Program-made: the position numbers and the translations under genes | Shown: piece after piece, positions 47,599 to 59,383 of the stretch | How positions within the stretch are numbered: the first letter of the stretch is position 1 | How the letters are laid out: each line of letters opens with the position of its first letter | Origin: Hawksworthiomyces lignivorus | Lineage: Eukaryota > Ascomycota > Sordariomycetes > Ophiostomatales > Ophiostomataceae | Direction of reading: 5' to 3' | Length of the DNA: 64,000 bases | Assembly: GCA_002917075.1 (NCBI GenBank) | Contig: NTMA01000021.1 | Location: 310,001-374,000 of the forward strand | Notes under the pieces: generated by a model | The model's input: the letters and a program-made list of their open reading frames with translations, nothing else | Databases searched by the model: none | What the model was told of the DNA's origin: nothing

Positions 47599-49386
47599 TC
47601 ACAGATCTTTGAACAGAATCTCCTCCTCTTTTCCAAGCGCCGCTGAGTGGCGGCTGATATCCTGCACGGTCCAAACGCCATTCTCGGTCACATAAATGTC
47701 GATCAAATCGGGCGGCACCCACTCAAAAAAGATATTCCGCACCTGGACGTTGATATTCAGGTTTCTCTCGCCTTGCAGTCCTACATTTGCAGCGGTAGCC
47801 GCGGCATAGTCGAGGAGGTTTGCGGCGTCCCGCACACGTTCGCTATTGCAGGCGCTGTGCCAGTCACGCGTGAGCTGCGTTGGGTCGTTGTCCTCTACGA
47901 CGTGCTTATGGAAATCGCCCGGAGTGGCAATCTTCTCCGTCTCGCCAAGCACAACCACCATAGCAGCCGCTGTGCCTGCGCCTTGCTGTTCGGTGGTGGA
48001 ACGTCGCTTTGCGCTAAGGACGGCAGGCAGCGACCCTGTCTTATTACTGACTGCCCCAGACGAAGCAATGCGATCCGCACCGAGCAGGACAATGTCCACA
48101 CCCTCGGCTGCCAGCGCCGCACTTGCATCCGTGTAGACCGTGACGTTGATTTTGGTCATAGCAACCGGCGATACTGCTGCCTCTGACTGCACGTAGCGGA
48201 CAAGGGAAGCCGCTAAAGATACTCCTTCAAATAGCGGCCTTGATTCCAGGACTCGAAGATCAATCGTCGTGAAACAGGAACGAGATACCAATTGCTGCAA
48301 GAAATAGGTTATCGTTGAGCTTTCAGACAAGGTGAGGATGGATAGCGAATTTCCGATTTGCGGCTGCCCAGATGAAGATAAAGATGCTGTAGTTTCGCTC
48401 GATCTCGAAACATGCTTTTCAAGATACTCTAGCATGGCTGTCGTCACAGGCTCGGCTGAAGAAGAGTCTAGTCTCTTTGCGATGCGTCGTTCTAAGTCCT
48501 CAATAGCGAAATCACGCAATTTCGTTGCTCCAGCAGATTCAAGGCCCTCGTGTTGCTGTTTCACCATGTTCCCAATGTTCTTGAGAGCGTCCAAAAGTAC
48601 GCTCAGAATTGCTGCACCCATACTCTCCCGGCCATTTTTCCAGATATGCCAGGCTGCAAAACGAACCTGGGCCCACCATGTCTCTAGTGACAACCCGTCT
48701 ACTTCCAATGCCTGGACAACATCCTTCAGCACGCTCAACGCCACTCCTGCAAGTTGTCGTGCGCCGCTCTGATGGTCATTCTTGAGCTGGTCCAGGCCTC
48801 GGGCTAAAATAGCACCAGCACTTCCCGGCTTCGCACCCAGGTCTTTCTCAAACCAAGCACGGCGCAGGCTCTTGGCTAGGTGAGGGACGCCGCCGAACTC
48901 ATCGGAGTCTTTCACGTTCATGGGGTCGAACCATTCCCAACCTTCATGCTCCCAGTCGATCTGAATTGCGGACTCTGACGTCTTAAGGCGGTAGACAAAT
49001 GGGTAGATAGTCCACTCACGACCCACAGATAGATCACCAAACGTGTAGCTTTTACCCTGCCGGATCAGCTCCAGCGAAGCAGGTGTCAGCGTAGTCTCTT
49101 CACGCAGCTCTCGCCAAGCCGCGGCTAGCGGGGATGCGTCATCCTTGTCAATACTCCCCGATATTGGTGCCCAGTGATGTCTAGAGCAGAATCTAAGCAG
49201 CGAATCAAGTTTGCAAAGTTTCGGAAAGAGCACTTACTGGTATGTGCTGACTTTGCTGCTCCTTTTGAAGAGAGCAACCATGGGCTTGCCGCCTTCCTCG
49301 CCTGCTTTAGGCTCCTTGATAATAAATGATGAGACCACAGAGCGCTTTTTCAGAGGAGCCTTACTAGATTCGGCCGAGCTCGCCAT
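47599..49386 (-). CDS. Nudix domain fused to an IF-2B-like domain
   Basis: Exons 49386..49238 and 49180..47599 (57-nt intron, GTAAGT donor) give 576 residues. The N-terminal part has a Nudix fold pattern: W-A-P-I-S-G-S-I ahead of A-W-R-E-L-R-E-E-T, matching R-E-U-x-E-E of the Nudix box, but the spacing to the Gly is one residue longer than the consensus and the last Gly is Thr. The C-terminal part (about 230-576) matches eIF-2B alpha/beta/delta-type and methylthioribose-1-phosphate isomerase-like proteins: L-E-S-R-P-L-F-E-G, V-D-I-V-L-L-G-A-D-R-I, N-K-T-G-S and W-V-P-P-D-L-I-D. This two-domain arrangement occurs in other filamentous ascomycetes, from memory. Catalysis by either domain is untested here; binding of a phosphorylated sugar or nucleotide is a reasonable guess. 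Confidence 0.85.
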
Positions 49387-49906
49387 TGTTCGGATGTAGC
49401 TATAGCTTTCTTTTAAGATGGTTCTGGAAAGAGACGCACGAGAGGCCAAAACTGACCTGATTTTACAATACATAAATAAGTTCTCGCAAAGTTTTGACGG
49501 GTTGTCTATTTTTATGAGAAACAAAGCTCCCTTTTTATAGCGTTATACATTGTTGTGCGCCTTTAGGTATTTGTGATATCGAAGGTGCAGACGACCGGCT
49601 ATCAAAGTCTGGTGACATTTTAACTAGGTTTCTGTTCAACTTCCTTTTCGTCATAAACTTATATCAGTCAGTTGTGGTGTGACCGTTTCGGGTAGGTGGG
49701 AAGGTTGCGGGGCTACATGGAGATCAAAAACAGACATTTTATTAAATCCGGGACGAGAACGAGAGTTCACGAAATTCTCGGCCCGCCTAATCATTGACTA
49801 AACATGCTGCAACGGTAGAACCCCAATGGCTGGGAGGTTGGCCTGTTTACTTAGAATTATTGTTTATTCGTAGTTAAAAATCAATCAGGCTGTATCAACT
49901 TGCATA
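49387..49906. other. Intergenic
   Basis: Promoter of the Nudix/IF-2B gene and the 3' end of the Zn2Cys6 gene. Nothing else recognisable. Confidence 0.55.
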
Positions 49907-52900
49907 TCAAATACCCCTGGCAGTAGCAAACCAATTATCCCAGTCAATATTAGTCTCAGAATCCATATCCCCATCAATATCCTCATCAAACATCAGGGGG
50001 ATGTCGCTAACGCTGTCTCCAGCAAAAATGCTACTGCTTTGGCCCGGACTTGTCCACAGTTTCCACGGGTCGAAATTGTTCGCGAAAGGACCTTGGGTAG
50101 GATCCGACTGCGCCTGTGCTTGCACTTGATATAGCTGCTGTTGACTAGAACTAGATATGGAAGTGTCTGCACAAACGCCAACGAAGTTCATCCCCATGGT
50201 ACTGTCAAAGTGGTCTGCTTCAGTAACATTAGTTGCAAGAGAAGGTTCAAGCAAAGGAGTTGCCGTGTTTGGCGAATCGCCGGGTAGCCTCGCTGCAGCA
50301 GCTGCGTTTGTCACTTCTGTCGTAGCTGTCGTTGGCGGCTGTGACTTGGACTTAGATGACCTAGAAGACCGAGAGCCATCGAGATCGACAAGCTTGCGCC
50401 AGCGGCTGCGGAAGAGATCAACTGCTGCAGGGTTTGACAGCGGGCGACTTCGTCCTTCAGCAACCGCAACTTCGTACGATATCTCCAGATATCGGGCAGC
50501 CTTCGTATCGTTGCGCAGACGCTCTAGTTCTCTAGCGCGATGACGGCGTGAGCGAGCCAGGAGCCTCTGCAAAGGCAGCCAGAAAAACTGTGTGCGGGCA
50601 TTGGAGGAACTGCTGCTACTGCCAGTCCCGCCGCTGGTGCTTGTGGCGCGAGAAGCTTGGTGTGTATCGGGACGGCTCAATTTAGGTGGCTTCGGGATCA
50701 GATAAGGGCTATGCAGAGCAACCCAAGCCCGTTCAACAGCTGGATCCCAAGGCCGCCGAGCTGTCTCTATCAATAAGTAAGCAATGGCATGCCACTGCGT
50801 GTATGTCTCAAACAACCACCGCCAGCGCCGGCAAGCCCGCTCAGAATTGAGCGCGTGGTTGTACTCGGCTACTTCGATAGCCGAAGCTAGGAGCCGAGTG
50901 CGCAGCTCTTCGCTGCCAGGAATATCGTCTTGATAGGGAGGCTCTTTCTGATTGGGAGCTTTCTTGTCACCGAGGAGGGTCGGCAAATATACAATCAACG
51001 TCATTTTGGCCATTACCAGACGCGTAATGGTCACACCTGTCCAGTAGATGATACTACTTGTATCAGGAGAGTGCCTAAGGTAGATAGAATCCAGTCGTTG
51101 GTAAACCTCATCCAACAGGCGGCCCTGATCTTCGAGAAGCTGCCGTTGACGCACAGATGGCAAAGCGGCGCCAGGAGACTCATTGTTGTGCTTTGAAGCC
51201 GATGCTGCCAAGGCCATCATCTGCTGAGAGAGCTTAGTTATTTCAAAACTGAGCAAAGCATATGTCATGTCGGTTAATTCTTGGCGCTCAGCAGGCATTT
51301 CTTTTGTGTCTGGACCAATGTCGTCATCATTGATGTTCAGGGGAAGCCTCGTATCAAACGAACCAGGCAAGACGGTCAAATCGGTCCCCTGATCTTCCGA
51401 GGAGCGGACGTCTACAGCACAGATGACCCACCACACTCGACGGCGGATCTCCACCTCGTAGGGAGAGAGGGATTGGCCGAAATTACTCCCGTCTCGCTGC
51501 AAACCCAAGGACTGTCCCATACGAATCACGAGGCCTGTCATCATCCATACGAACTGAGGGCTGTCATGGCGGCGGACAAGCATCAAAAAAATCAGAAGTG
51601 CCTGGACGAGGACCAGCTCAGTAGTGTTGAGGAAATCAGCATTTGCTAGACATAGTTCAAAGCCGAGGCGGTACTTTAGGCTTAGTTCTTCTTTGGACGA
51701 GGCAAAGTTCTTGACAACCTAAACCATATGAAAAGTGAGCAACTAGAACAAGTAAAATAAACCATGTCAGTGATAAAAAAGAACGGCATACATCGTCATC
51801 CTCCATAGACACAACAGCGGCATAGTAGATAGAAAACATTAATGCTTCGTTAGCAGGTGTGACCTGTTGCTCTTCTACTCCCATGCTTCTATTTCCGAGT
51901 ATGTCCGCAATCAGTTTGTTCACGGCTGGTACATGCACAATTTGACTCAGTGTGTTGATGTTTATAACATACACCTGGAAGAGGAATGGAATTTGAGAAG
52001 GTAGCGGCCTATAGTCAGCTGCATCGCCAAGCGCCGTGCGGAGGTTGTGGCCGAAGAGGAAGGCATGGCGCTCTGCAGCCGTCCTCTGCGAAGTCTCATT
52101 TAGCGACGATCCGGCCCCAAAGGGGTGCGTGTGTTCTTCATCGAAATCAGAATCCCCTTCTGTCGAATAATCTTCATCACCGGCTAGATTCCCCGTTTCG
52201 GCTCGCAACTCTTCTAGCTCATCATTGATCTTGGTCCAGAAGCCGCTGCTCACATAGCGACTGCGACTGGAGCTGTCCTCGTCAAGAATAAGCCGGCCAA
52301 ATCGCTCGGTTACGAAACCAGTCTCAGCTTGGCCGCCGATAGAGAGAGGCGTAGATTGAGAGGCTCCAGTTGCCGATCCGGGGGAATTAGTGGTAACTGT
52401 GTTCTTATCCAAGACATGACCAGGTTGTAATATCGGTACCGAAACACCCGATGGCGTAGGCTGAGAAGAAGCGACTGTACAGCTGCTGAGTTCGCGCACA
52501 AGGGCTTCTAGGTGTTTTAGTCGCTCTAAGACGTTACCAGCATCTGCAGCGCTGCCTAAGCTCGAGGCGACATGTGCACTAGTGTTAGGCGTCTCACTGA
52601 TTTCAGAGGAACTTTGAGTTGGGAAGAGCTGCGAGTCCCTTGCTGCGTTGGGTATGGTGAATTGCGATGGCCGGTTCAACCGGTCCACATCTTGGTTGGT
52701 TGGTAGTGGAGTTGGTGAACCTCCCGGTGCAATAGTTTGCTGCCTCGGCTGGTATTGTTGCTGCTGCTGTTTCAATCGGCGCGCCCAGCGAGGGGGTCGT
52801 TCACTCGAAGGGAAGATGCAAGGAATGTCTGCGCGACGACAATTAGAGCACGGGCTGAGCTTATCGCAGCGGACCTTTCTCTGACGGCAAACGATGCAGC

Positions 52901-53090
52901 TGCGTTGTTTGGGGTTGGAACCATGACCGATTGTCATGGGATCAGCCGCGTGTTTCTCGGAGGCCGAAAAACTTCCGACACCTGCTGTGGCTGTCGATAT
53001 GGCTGCAAGGCTGTTAAGAGGCGACTCGGAGGAGTGAATTACCCCATCTTGGTCACCAGCAGACGCAGCCAGTGACGCGGCCTTGGACAT
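49907..53090 (-). CDS. Zn2Cys6 transcription factor
   Basis: Exons 53090..51792 and 51718..49907 (73-nt intron, GTATGC donor, phase 0) give 1036 residues. The start is an ATG; an earlier in-frame TTG is ignored. The binuclear cluster spans C65-C91, C-x2-C-x6-C-x5-C-x2-C-x6-C, with the usual basic R-Q-R-K-V-R-C-D-K. A basic Gln-rich stretch follows it, as in DNA contact regions. The middle region (about 370-700) is the fungal-specific transcription factor domain, with L-V-V-R-R-H-D-S-P-Q-F-V-W-M-M-T-G-L-V-I-R-type helices followed by E-I-R-R-R-V-W-W; the remainder is Ser/Asn/Gln-rich. The regulated genes cannot be read from the sequence. It is divergent from the NAD(P)-binding gene, which makes that gene a plausible but unproved target. 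Confidence 0.94.
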
Positions 53091-53882
53091 TTGAAAGACC
53101 AAATTTGTTCGAGTTAAAGAGCTTTATGCAATTATGGCATGGGTGTAGAAAATGGAAAAAGTGCTGTGATCTTGCGTTCTGTGGTGTTTGCTGACACTGG
53201 ATTTTACATCATTTCAGCGAGATTCTATTTAAATAAAATAACATAAATTATTTAAAAATAAATTATGTTACTATTGGCCTGCTAGGCAGCGCCGTTAGAC
53301 CTTGGAATAATGTCGTCTTTCTGAGCAAATGAGCAGAGCGAGACAGTGCCATCAGCTAAGCTGTTTGGGCGAGTTGCATGCTTGAATAATTGTGTTTCGA
53401 CGGCGTCAGTGCTTAAATTTTGACGCTGTGAGACTGATGTGTTTCAGCAGCATAAACTTTTGGAGACAGGTTTACGCGGGCCAATGTTCCACCGCCCGCG
53501 CTTTTCTCGGTGTCGATCTCCAATATCCATAGGGCCGCTTCTATCAATCGTTTACATCTCGCAAGCTGTGCAAGTTCTCGTCATCGATACCAAACGAAGC
53601 TTTTTCCAGTGTCATAGCCTCTTTTAATCATCAATGGCCAGGTATCACGACCGAGATTCAATGTCCTTGAAGATGATTTATATAAGACTCTTGCGTCTTC
53701 CTTCTGCCAGGGAATTACAAGACTCTTTATCTCACCATCAATCACAGCACCAACAACAAACCCAAAGGAAACTGTACAGCCATCTTAAGCTTTATCTCAA
53801 TATCAGCCACGTTTCTCCGCAGATCACAACCCTTTTTTTTTAAATTGTTCTCTTGCCTTTATAAGCCAAAATCTGTTCCAAA
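53091..53882. promoter_or_regulatory. Divergent promoter, Zn2Cys6 gene / Rossmann gene
   Basis: Contains both upstream regions. An A/T-rich imperfect palindrome (AACATAAATTAT ... ATAAATTATGTT) lies at 53240..53269. The plus-strand leader is pyrimidine-rich and ends in CAAAATG. Confidence 0.5.
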
Positions 53883-54869
53883 ATGCAGCAATCTCCCGTT
53901 AAGACGGTGGCTTTCTTTGGCGCCTCCGGCGGCGTCTGCCAAGCGGCGCTACGGCGAACATTGGCAGCTGGCCATCGCTGTGTAGCCCTCTGTCGCGATC
54001 CCTCTAAGTTTGCAGCAAACTTTCAGGACCTTAGTCCAAACAGTGATGCCAACGCTGATGCTGGTGATCGTATTCGCCCCCTAACATTGGTGCGCGGTAA
54101 CGCTCACGATGTTGAGTCAGTGGCCCGGTGTTTAGTGGTCCCCACTACCGCCGCTGACAGCAGCCGCCAACTGGTTGATGTTGTTGTGTTTTCTATCGGC
54201 AGCAAGTTGTTGATGGCGAAACGTACTACAGAAGACCCCACCGTTTGCGCCAGGGGCATGGCTGCACTACTAGCAGCACTGCAGACCCTACGTGCTCAGG
54301 GCGTGTCCTCCGGCTTGGGTGTCGCCGGACCCCGCATTATCGCTGTCAGCACAACGGGTATCTCCAAAGCCGGCCGCGATGTGCCGATTGCCTTTCTTCC
54401 CTTCTACCATGGCGTGCTATACGTCCCCCATGAGGATAAGCGCAACATGGAGGACGCCTTGGTGTCTTCTGGTGAGATGTTTTCGATTGTGCGGCCGAGC
54501 TTGCTCGTGGATGGCGAGGGTAGTACCGATGAGGGGTTCCCCAAGAGCGGCGGTAGAAGCGGAGGAGATGAGAACACTGGAGAAGAACGGGATGAGGGTA
54601 CGGAGGACAAAAACAAGAAAGACAAGAAAGAGCGAAAGGAGAGGGCGAAAGAGGAGATCAAGGGCCTCAAAGAGAAGCACAAGAAAGAAGAAGCCTATCA
54701 GTCTATTCGTGTCGGCATCGAAGACCCAGTGGAAGGCCGGCGCTTCTCATCAGCTATCGGTTACACAATCTCCCGCTCCGACACGGGCCGATGGATTGCC
54801 GAGAATCTAGTCCTGCCGGACGAGCTACCGGAAATGTATGCGCGGCGGATTGCCACTATCACCTATTAA
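53883..54869 (+). CDS. NAD(P)-binding Rossmann-fold protein (NmrA/SDR-like) with charged insert
   Basis: Single exon, 328 residues. The N-terminus is V-A-F-F-G-A-S-G-G-V, a G-x-x-G-x-x-[G/A] dinucleotide loop in the extended or atypical SDR style, followed by A-L-C-R-D-P-S-K-F, typical of NAD(P)-binding DUF/NmrA-type proteins. Further strands (V-D-V-V-V-F-S-I-G-S; I-I-A-V-S-T-T-G-I-S) and a helix F-Y-H-G-V-L follow. A Lys/Glu/Asp/Arg-rich insert of about 50 residues occupies positions 215-265, breaking what would otherwise be a compact core ending G-Y-T-I-S-R-S-D-T-G-R-W-I-A-E. No Tyr-x3-Lys catalytic motif of classical SDRs is clear. Substrate unknown. The promoter is shared with the Zn2Cys6 regulator. 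Confidence 0.85.
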   Translation: MQQSPVKTVAFFGASGGVCQAALRRTLAAGHRCVALCRDPSKFAANFQDLSPNSDANADAGDRIRPLTLVRGNAHDVESVARCLVVPTTAADSSRQLVDVVVFSIGSKLLMAKRTTEDPTVCARGMAALLAALQTLRAQGVSSGLGVAGPRIIAVSTTGISKAGRDVPIAFLPFYHGVLYVPHEDKRNMEDALVSSGEMFSIVRPSLLVDGEGSTDEGFPKSGGRSGGDENTGEERDEGTEDKNKKDKKERKERAKEEIKGLKEKHKKEEAYQSIRVGIEDPVEGRRFSSAIGYTISRSDTGRWIAENLVLPDELPEMYARRIATITY

Positions 54870-55378
54870 GCAATATGCAGCTTCACACTGTCTATTTCCT
54901 TGGGGCTAGTTCTTCTGTCGTATTTTACTTTGCTGTATTTTTAATTATGTTGGCTTGAGCTACGCTTAACTTAGATTTATCATTAATTGATGGACCTATT
55001 CTGCAATAAAGTAGCTTGTTTCTTTTGTGCCTATTTCTTACTCTGACCTTTATTCACAAACGACTCAAAGATAAAAGCCTTCCGACAAATTGTTTATGCC
55101 CTTGATTTTCCATAAACGCCACCGCTGTGCAGCGGGAGATGTGATTATGCCAGGGGACACATCTCCCAGGAGACATAAGAAAATACAACACGACAAGGCG
55201 GTTTCACCTAATCCCTCTCAAACTCATAGACAAAGAAATTCCTGTCTCGCCAAGTCATGTCTTATCGTTATCATTGTCCAGATAACCCGCAATATAAAAA
55301 AGCACATTTTTAAAGCACAACCATTTATGCAGTTATACAAAAAGGCAAAGAAAATAACAGTCCATTCATGACACATAA
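54870..55378. other. Convergent intergenic
   Basis: Gap between the Rossmann and rhomboid stops. Nothing recognisable; the frame at 55090 does not look coding. Confidence 0.55.
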
Positions 55379-57254
55379 TCAGAAGATATTTGCCAGGCGT
55401 TGCGTGCTCAGTAAGACATCACGCTTCGATGTTGTATTGCTTAACTGTAGGTTGCCAATCTCGCACCAATTGTTAACGGGCTGTGGTTTGTTAGCTTTAC
55501 TTTATGCAAGAAGTATGCGAGTGCCAAGAAAAAGAATGAATAAGAATGGCTTACCAAACAACTCAAATACTTGCACCAGCCGCAAGTATGGTGGTAGATA
55601 TAAAAGTTGTTGAGTAGCAGGATGAAGACAACAACGACAAGAACGATGGCACCAGCACGCAGCAACCACCAGCCCCACCACAATGGCTTACGGCCCTTGA
55701 AGAAGCCGACCGGGTTGCGAAGGAATGCGGACGATTTGATGTCGGAGTAAGTGCCGCTGACAGAAGCGTAGGAGCTGTCATCACCAATACGGCGACGTAG
55801 TGCATTAGGCGAATGCAGTACAGTAATGCCGAGAGCCAAACCCATTAGAAAGCCACCAATGTGGGAGAAGTTATCTAGACCAGGGAGTAGGCCAAGAACA
55901 AAGGAAATAACAATGTCCAATACGATAAATAGGAGATCCTTGACTGGATTGCGGCGGTCGCGCCACGAGTACAGCAGATCCAATAACGTTAGCGCAATGA
56001 TGCCGAAGAGCGATCCAGACGCACCAGTTGATGAGATGCCTGTAGCAGCGTAATTGCCACCCATGACAAAGCCGAAGATACCAGAAGATACATAGACTAA
56101 GAAGAACCGGATGGAGCCGATGGAACGCTCCATATCACGGCCCATCGTCAACTGCAGAAGCATATTGAATCCAATATGAATAATGCCGGCATGTAAAAAT
56201 ATGGGGACAATGAATCGAAACCACTGGTTTGGTTCAGGGCTCTGATTAGCATTGCCATCGTAGTTCGGCTCGGGCACGCCGTTGAAGCCACAGAGCTCAG
56301 ATAGAGTACACTGGTTTGACGGGTCATTCGCGTCGCTGCTAGTTGTATTTGGGCAAGGCCAGTTGATTTGGATAGTTGAAGATTGTATGCCAGGAACATT
56401 GTGCATGCAAGGGACAAAGCGGGATCCCATGTTTATAAGAACATAAGTAGATGGCCCAATCATAGGGTTGAACTGAGGGTGGATCATTATAGGAGAGCCA
56501 GTTAAAATACCTGTTAAACGATGGTCAGGAGAGACGACACTAAGAGCCACGTGAGCCCGGGACAAATAAAGAGGTGCATACCATTTTTAACAACCTCAGC
56601 AATGAAGACAGCAACCTGGGCAAGAGTGAAAAGATACACGACAATGGGAATGCGGTTTCGGTTGCCACCTAGCATGCCTAATTCGCCAAATCGCACTCGG
56701 CGGTTCGGGCCACCCATTTGGTCTCGCCGCATCTGCCCTTGTGGAATATCATAGACATGGTCGGGTGACTCGATGTCGGACTTGGCTGCGCGATCTTGCA
56801 GTGGAATGCCATCATGGGGCTGGAGCATGTTGTCCTCTGAAGGAGTGCGACGGCCGCCAAGACCGTAGTAGGCGGTATCTGCCACCTGCTTGGAATTCTG
56901 CGAATATGGATTCTGGTGGGAATTCACCGGATAGACGTGGTCATCAAAGACGGATTCAAATGGTGACAAATTGGATGTACCGGCAACGGTAGCACCGCCG
57001 GCAGTCGTACCCGAGTAGCCGTCGGGCGCAAGTGGCCGTTGATATTGTCTCTGCGATGAGGCATCAGATTCGACAAGGCGCTGCTGCGACGCGTATGCGG
57101 GCGGCGTGGACGTCATGTACGCAGCAGAGGAAGAGTTGTTGTAGTAAGGTGATGGGGAATTGTTTCGCTGCGAGTTTGGATCGGAATAGCTGTTGTCATA
57201 GCTTCGCGGCGGGTAGGAGCCAGAGGCGTAGTCGTTTATATTCTGTTGTGACAT
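55379..57254 (-). CDS. Rhomboid-family intramembrane serine protease
   Basis: Three exons, 57254..56582, 56510..55555 and 55480..55379, give 576 residues. The N-terminal 200 residues are Tyr/Ser/Asn/Gln/Pro-rich and cytosolic. Membrane segments start near residue 205. The core has H-A-G-I-I-H-I-G-F-N (loop L1/TM2 signature), G-A-S-G-S with catalytic Ser389, and S-H-I-G-G with the dyad His441, so the protease is probably active. A Cys-rich extracytosolic loop (N-W-P-C-P, S-E-L-C-G-F-N-G) sits between TM1 and the catalytic core. The final exon gives the C-terminus that follows C-K-Y-L-S-C-L, ending in about 34 polar residues. Substrates are unknown; most fungal relatives act in the Golgi or secretory membranes, and related mitochondrial rhomboids lack this long N-terminus. 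The first intron is 71 nt, the second 74. Confidence 0.93.
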
Positions 57255-59383
57255 GGTAGCGGAGAGAAATGAGAAAAAGGTAAAGGAGCCTGGAGGATAT
57301 TGGGCGACAGCGAGTTGTCCAGGAGAGAAAGCAGTAACGAGGACGCCCTCGGGCGGCAGAAGCGGGATACGCCGTTCTTTCTACTTTTGGGTATTAACGT
57401 TATGCCTTAATTTTCATCGTTTGGCGTCCCCCAAGAGCACTTCGGGCAAGGTCCAAGGAAGAGGCCTAAAAATACCACGACAACAGTAACTAAAAGGAAA
57501 AAAAAAGCTCTTTCTTTTGGAATCTCTCCGATGCCTCTGCAGGTTCCCAAAATCAAAGCTCGTGAACTCTAGTCGCGTGGTTGTTTCCGGTTATTTCGAT
57601 TGTAGTCTTTATTCTCTGGTTGCCTTTGTTTTTGTCGGCTAGGGGAATGGTAGATTAGAGGTATCTTCTTTGATTGTCTAGCCCGAAGTGAGCTTTTCTG
57701 TTAATTTCGCGTTGTATTTTGTTTTCAGGGTTTTCTCCGCGAACCAGCTTGCCGTTCAGAGATTAGGCTCCTTGAGTTATGGGTCCAGTGAGGGATAGAG
57801 GAAATAGCGACTCTGAAAGAAGGTGGAAAAGAAAGGAGCAAACAAGAGAAACGAAGAAAGTAAGAAAGCAAGAAAGCGATGTGAAAATGACAACAGGAGA
57901 AAGGAGAAGGACAAAATGGAAGTGGAATAACAATGAGAGGCACCACAGAAGGAGCAATGGTGGAAAAATGGGGGAATATACTTAAATATCAGGGGGAGGA
58001 CGAGTGAGAGAAGCGGCCAACCAACCACATCTCCTCTCTCTAGCGATGAGTGCTTTGATGTGTGGAATAAATGGAGTGGGCGCACCCTTCCTGTACTGGC
58101 AGTTCTCCGAAACTGAACGCCATCTAAAATACTTGGTCTGCTTACGCATGCGTGCCTGCGGCAGTGCACTTTCAAAAAGAGCATTGCCTGATACACTAGC
58201 GCCACACGCCAGCTTCACGGGGGGAGGGTACTCAAATTTTTCAGCAAGGATTAAATTATTATCAGAATAATGTAGTTTTTTAAAGACGATTTGTTATCAC
58301 GGTAACTCATATTTACGCATGAATGTAACTCCGTCTTGCGGGTCCTATTTTAGGAAAGAGCTGGATCCTGACACCCAACCACCGAGGCTGTTCCAGCTGC
58401 TCCAGCTAGTGGCGCTTGGTTTGGAGGCGCAATGTGGCCCCAATGAGTAGACCGCCGTTGTCGCCTTTTCTTTCACACTTCAGGTACTCTTCTTGTTAGA
58501 TTGACAACTCTCTCTATGTATTATTTTATACATCTTGAGGCCTTGACCAGTATTTCCGGGTTTAGTACCATACTTTTGGACTACCAGGCGAGCCAGGATT
58601 CATATGTGACGAGGCGTACTCGTAATCAGTGTTTTCTTACGTCGGATGCGCTACTTTATACGGAGACATTCTCGCGTCTTTACCATGCTCAATTCCGTAT
58701 ACTAGGCCAGTGTGCCTGCTCCGTACCTTCCATAATTTAGTCTTGCTTCCCCACTAGTCGTCATGCTAGTAACACCTGACAAGAAGCTTTCCAAATTTAT
58801 ATTCGCGTTGCTATGAAGTGGCAAGAATAGAGATTGCCTGATGTGCAAGCCGGCCACCAACTTCATGTATCTTGGGATATGTATCTACTCTCCTTCGAAG
58901 TTCAGAGTTGACTTCCCTGAATTAGGCCTTGCAACACGGCAACACACAAGTACCGGTTCGAACCCATCCTGAGAGCATTTTTATTAGAACATACTCATAT
59001 TACGCTATAATAGAGTATTTTACCAAAATCCTTTTCGCTAACTGGAACAAGGGAAATTCCACTCAGCCCTTCGACCGTTTCCAGAGAGAGAAATAAAAAT
59101 ATTGGCATTTTGCTGGAGTTGTGGTTATACACGGACTTCCTCTGTTCATCTACATGATTAAGCGGACGAGAACATGCGGACAGAGGTCGGCCTTGTCCAG
59201 TGAAACGCTTGCCCAGGATACAAGCTTTCTGTAGAATAACGAAAGCTAATGAGTAGTGATAGAATTTGTTGAGCCGTATCTGGTCGTTGCTCTAATAATA
59301 TATTCAACATTATCCCATATCCCTTCCCGTGACGCCAAGAAGAAAGGAACACGCCCAAAATACATTTTCCCTTTCCATGATGG
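57255..59383. other. Gene-free stretch
   Basis: About 2.1 kb without a convincing gene. The part next to the rhomboid gene is CT-rich on the minus strand (57.8-57.98 kb), like a fungal promoter or 5' leader. Farther on are short frames, a GGTTCGAACC palindrome (near 58955, rejected as tRNA) and a GCTCCGTAC motif near 58718. Confidence 0.55.

Noticed and set aside
58940..58980. GGTTCGAACC, resembling a tRNA T loop
   Set aside because: No D arm, anticodon arm or acceptor stem pairs around it on either strand; the motif is also a palindrome.
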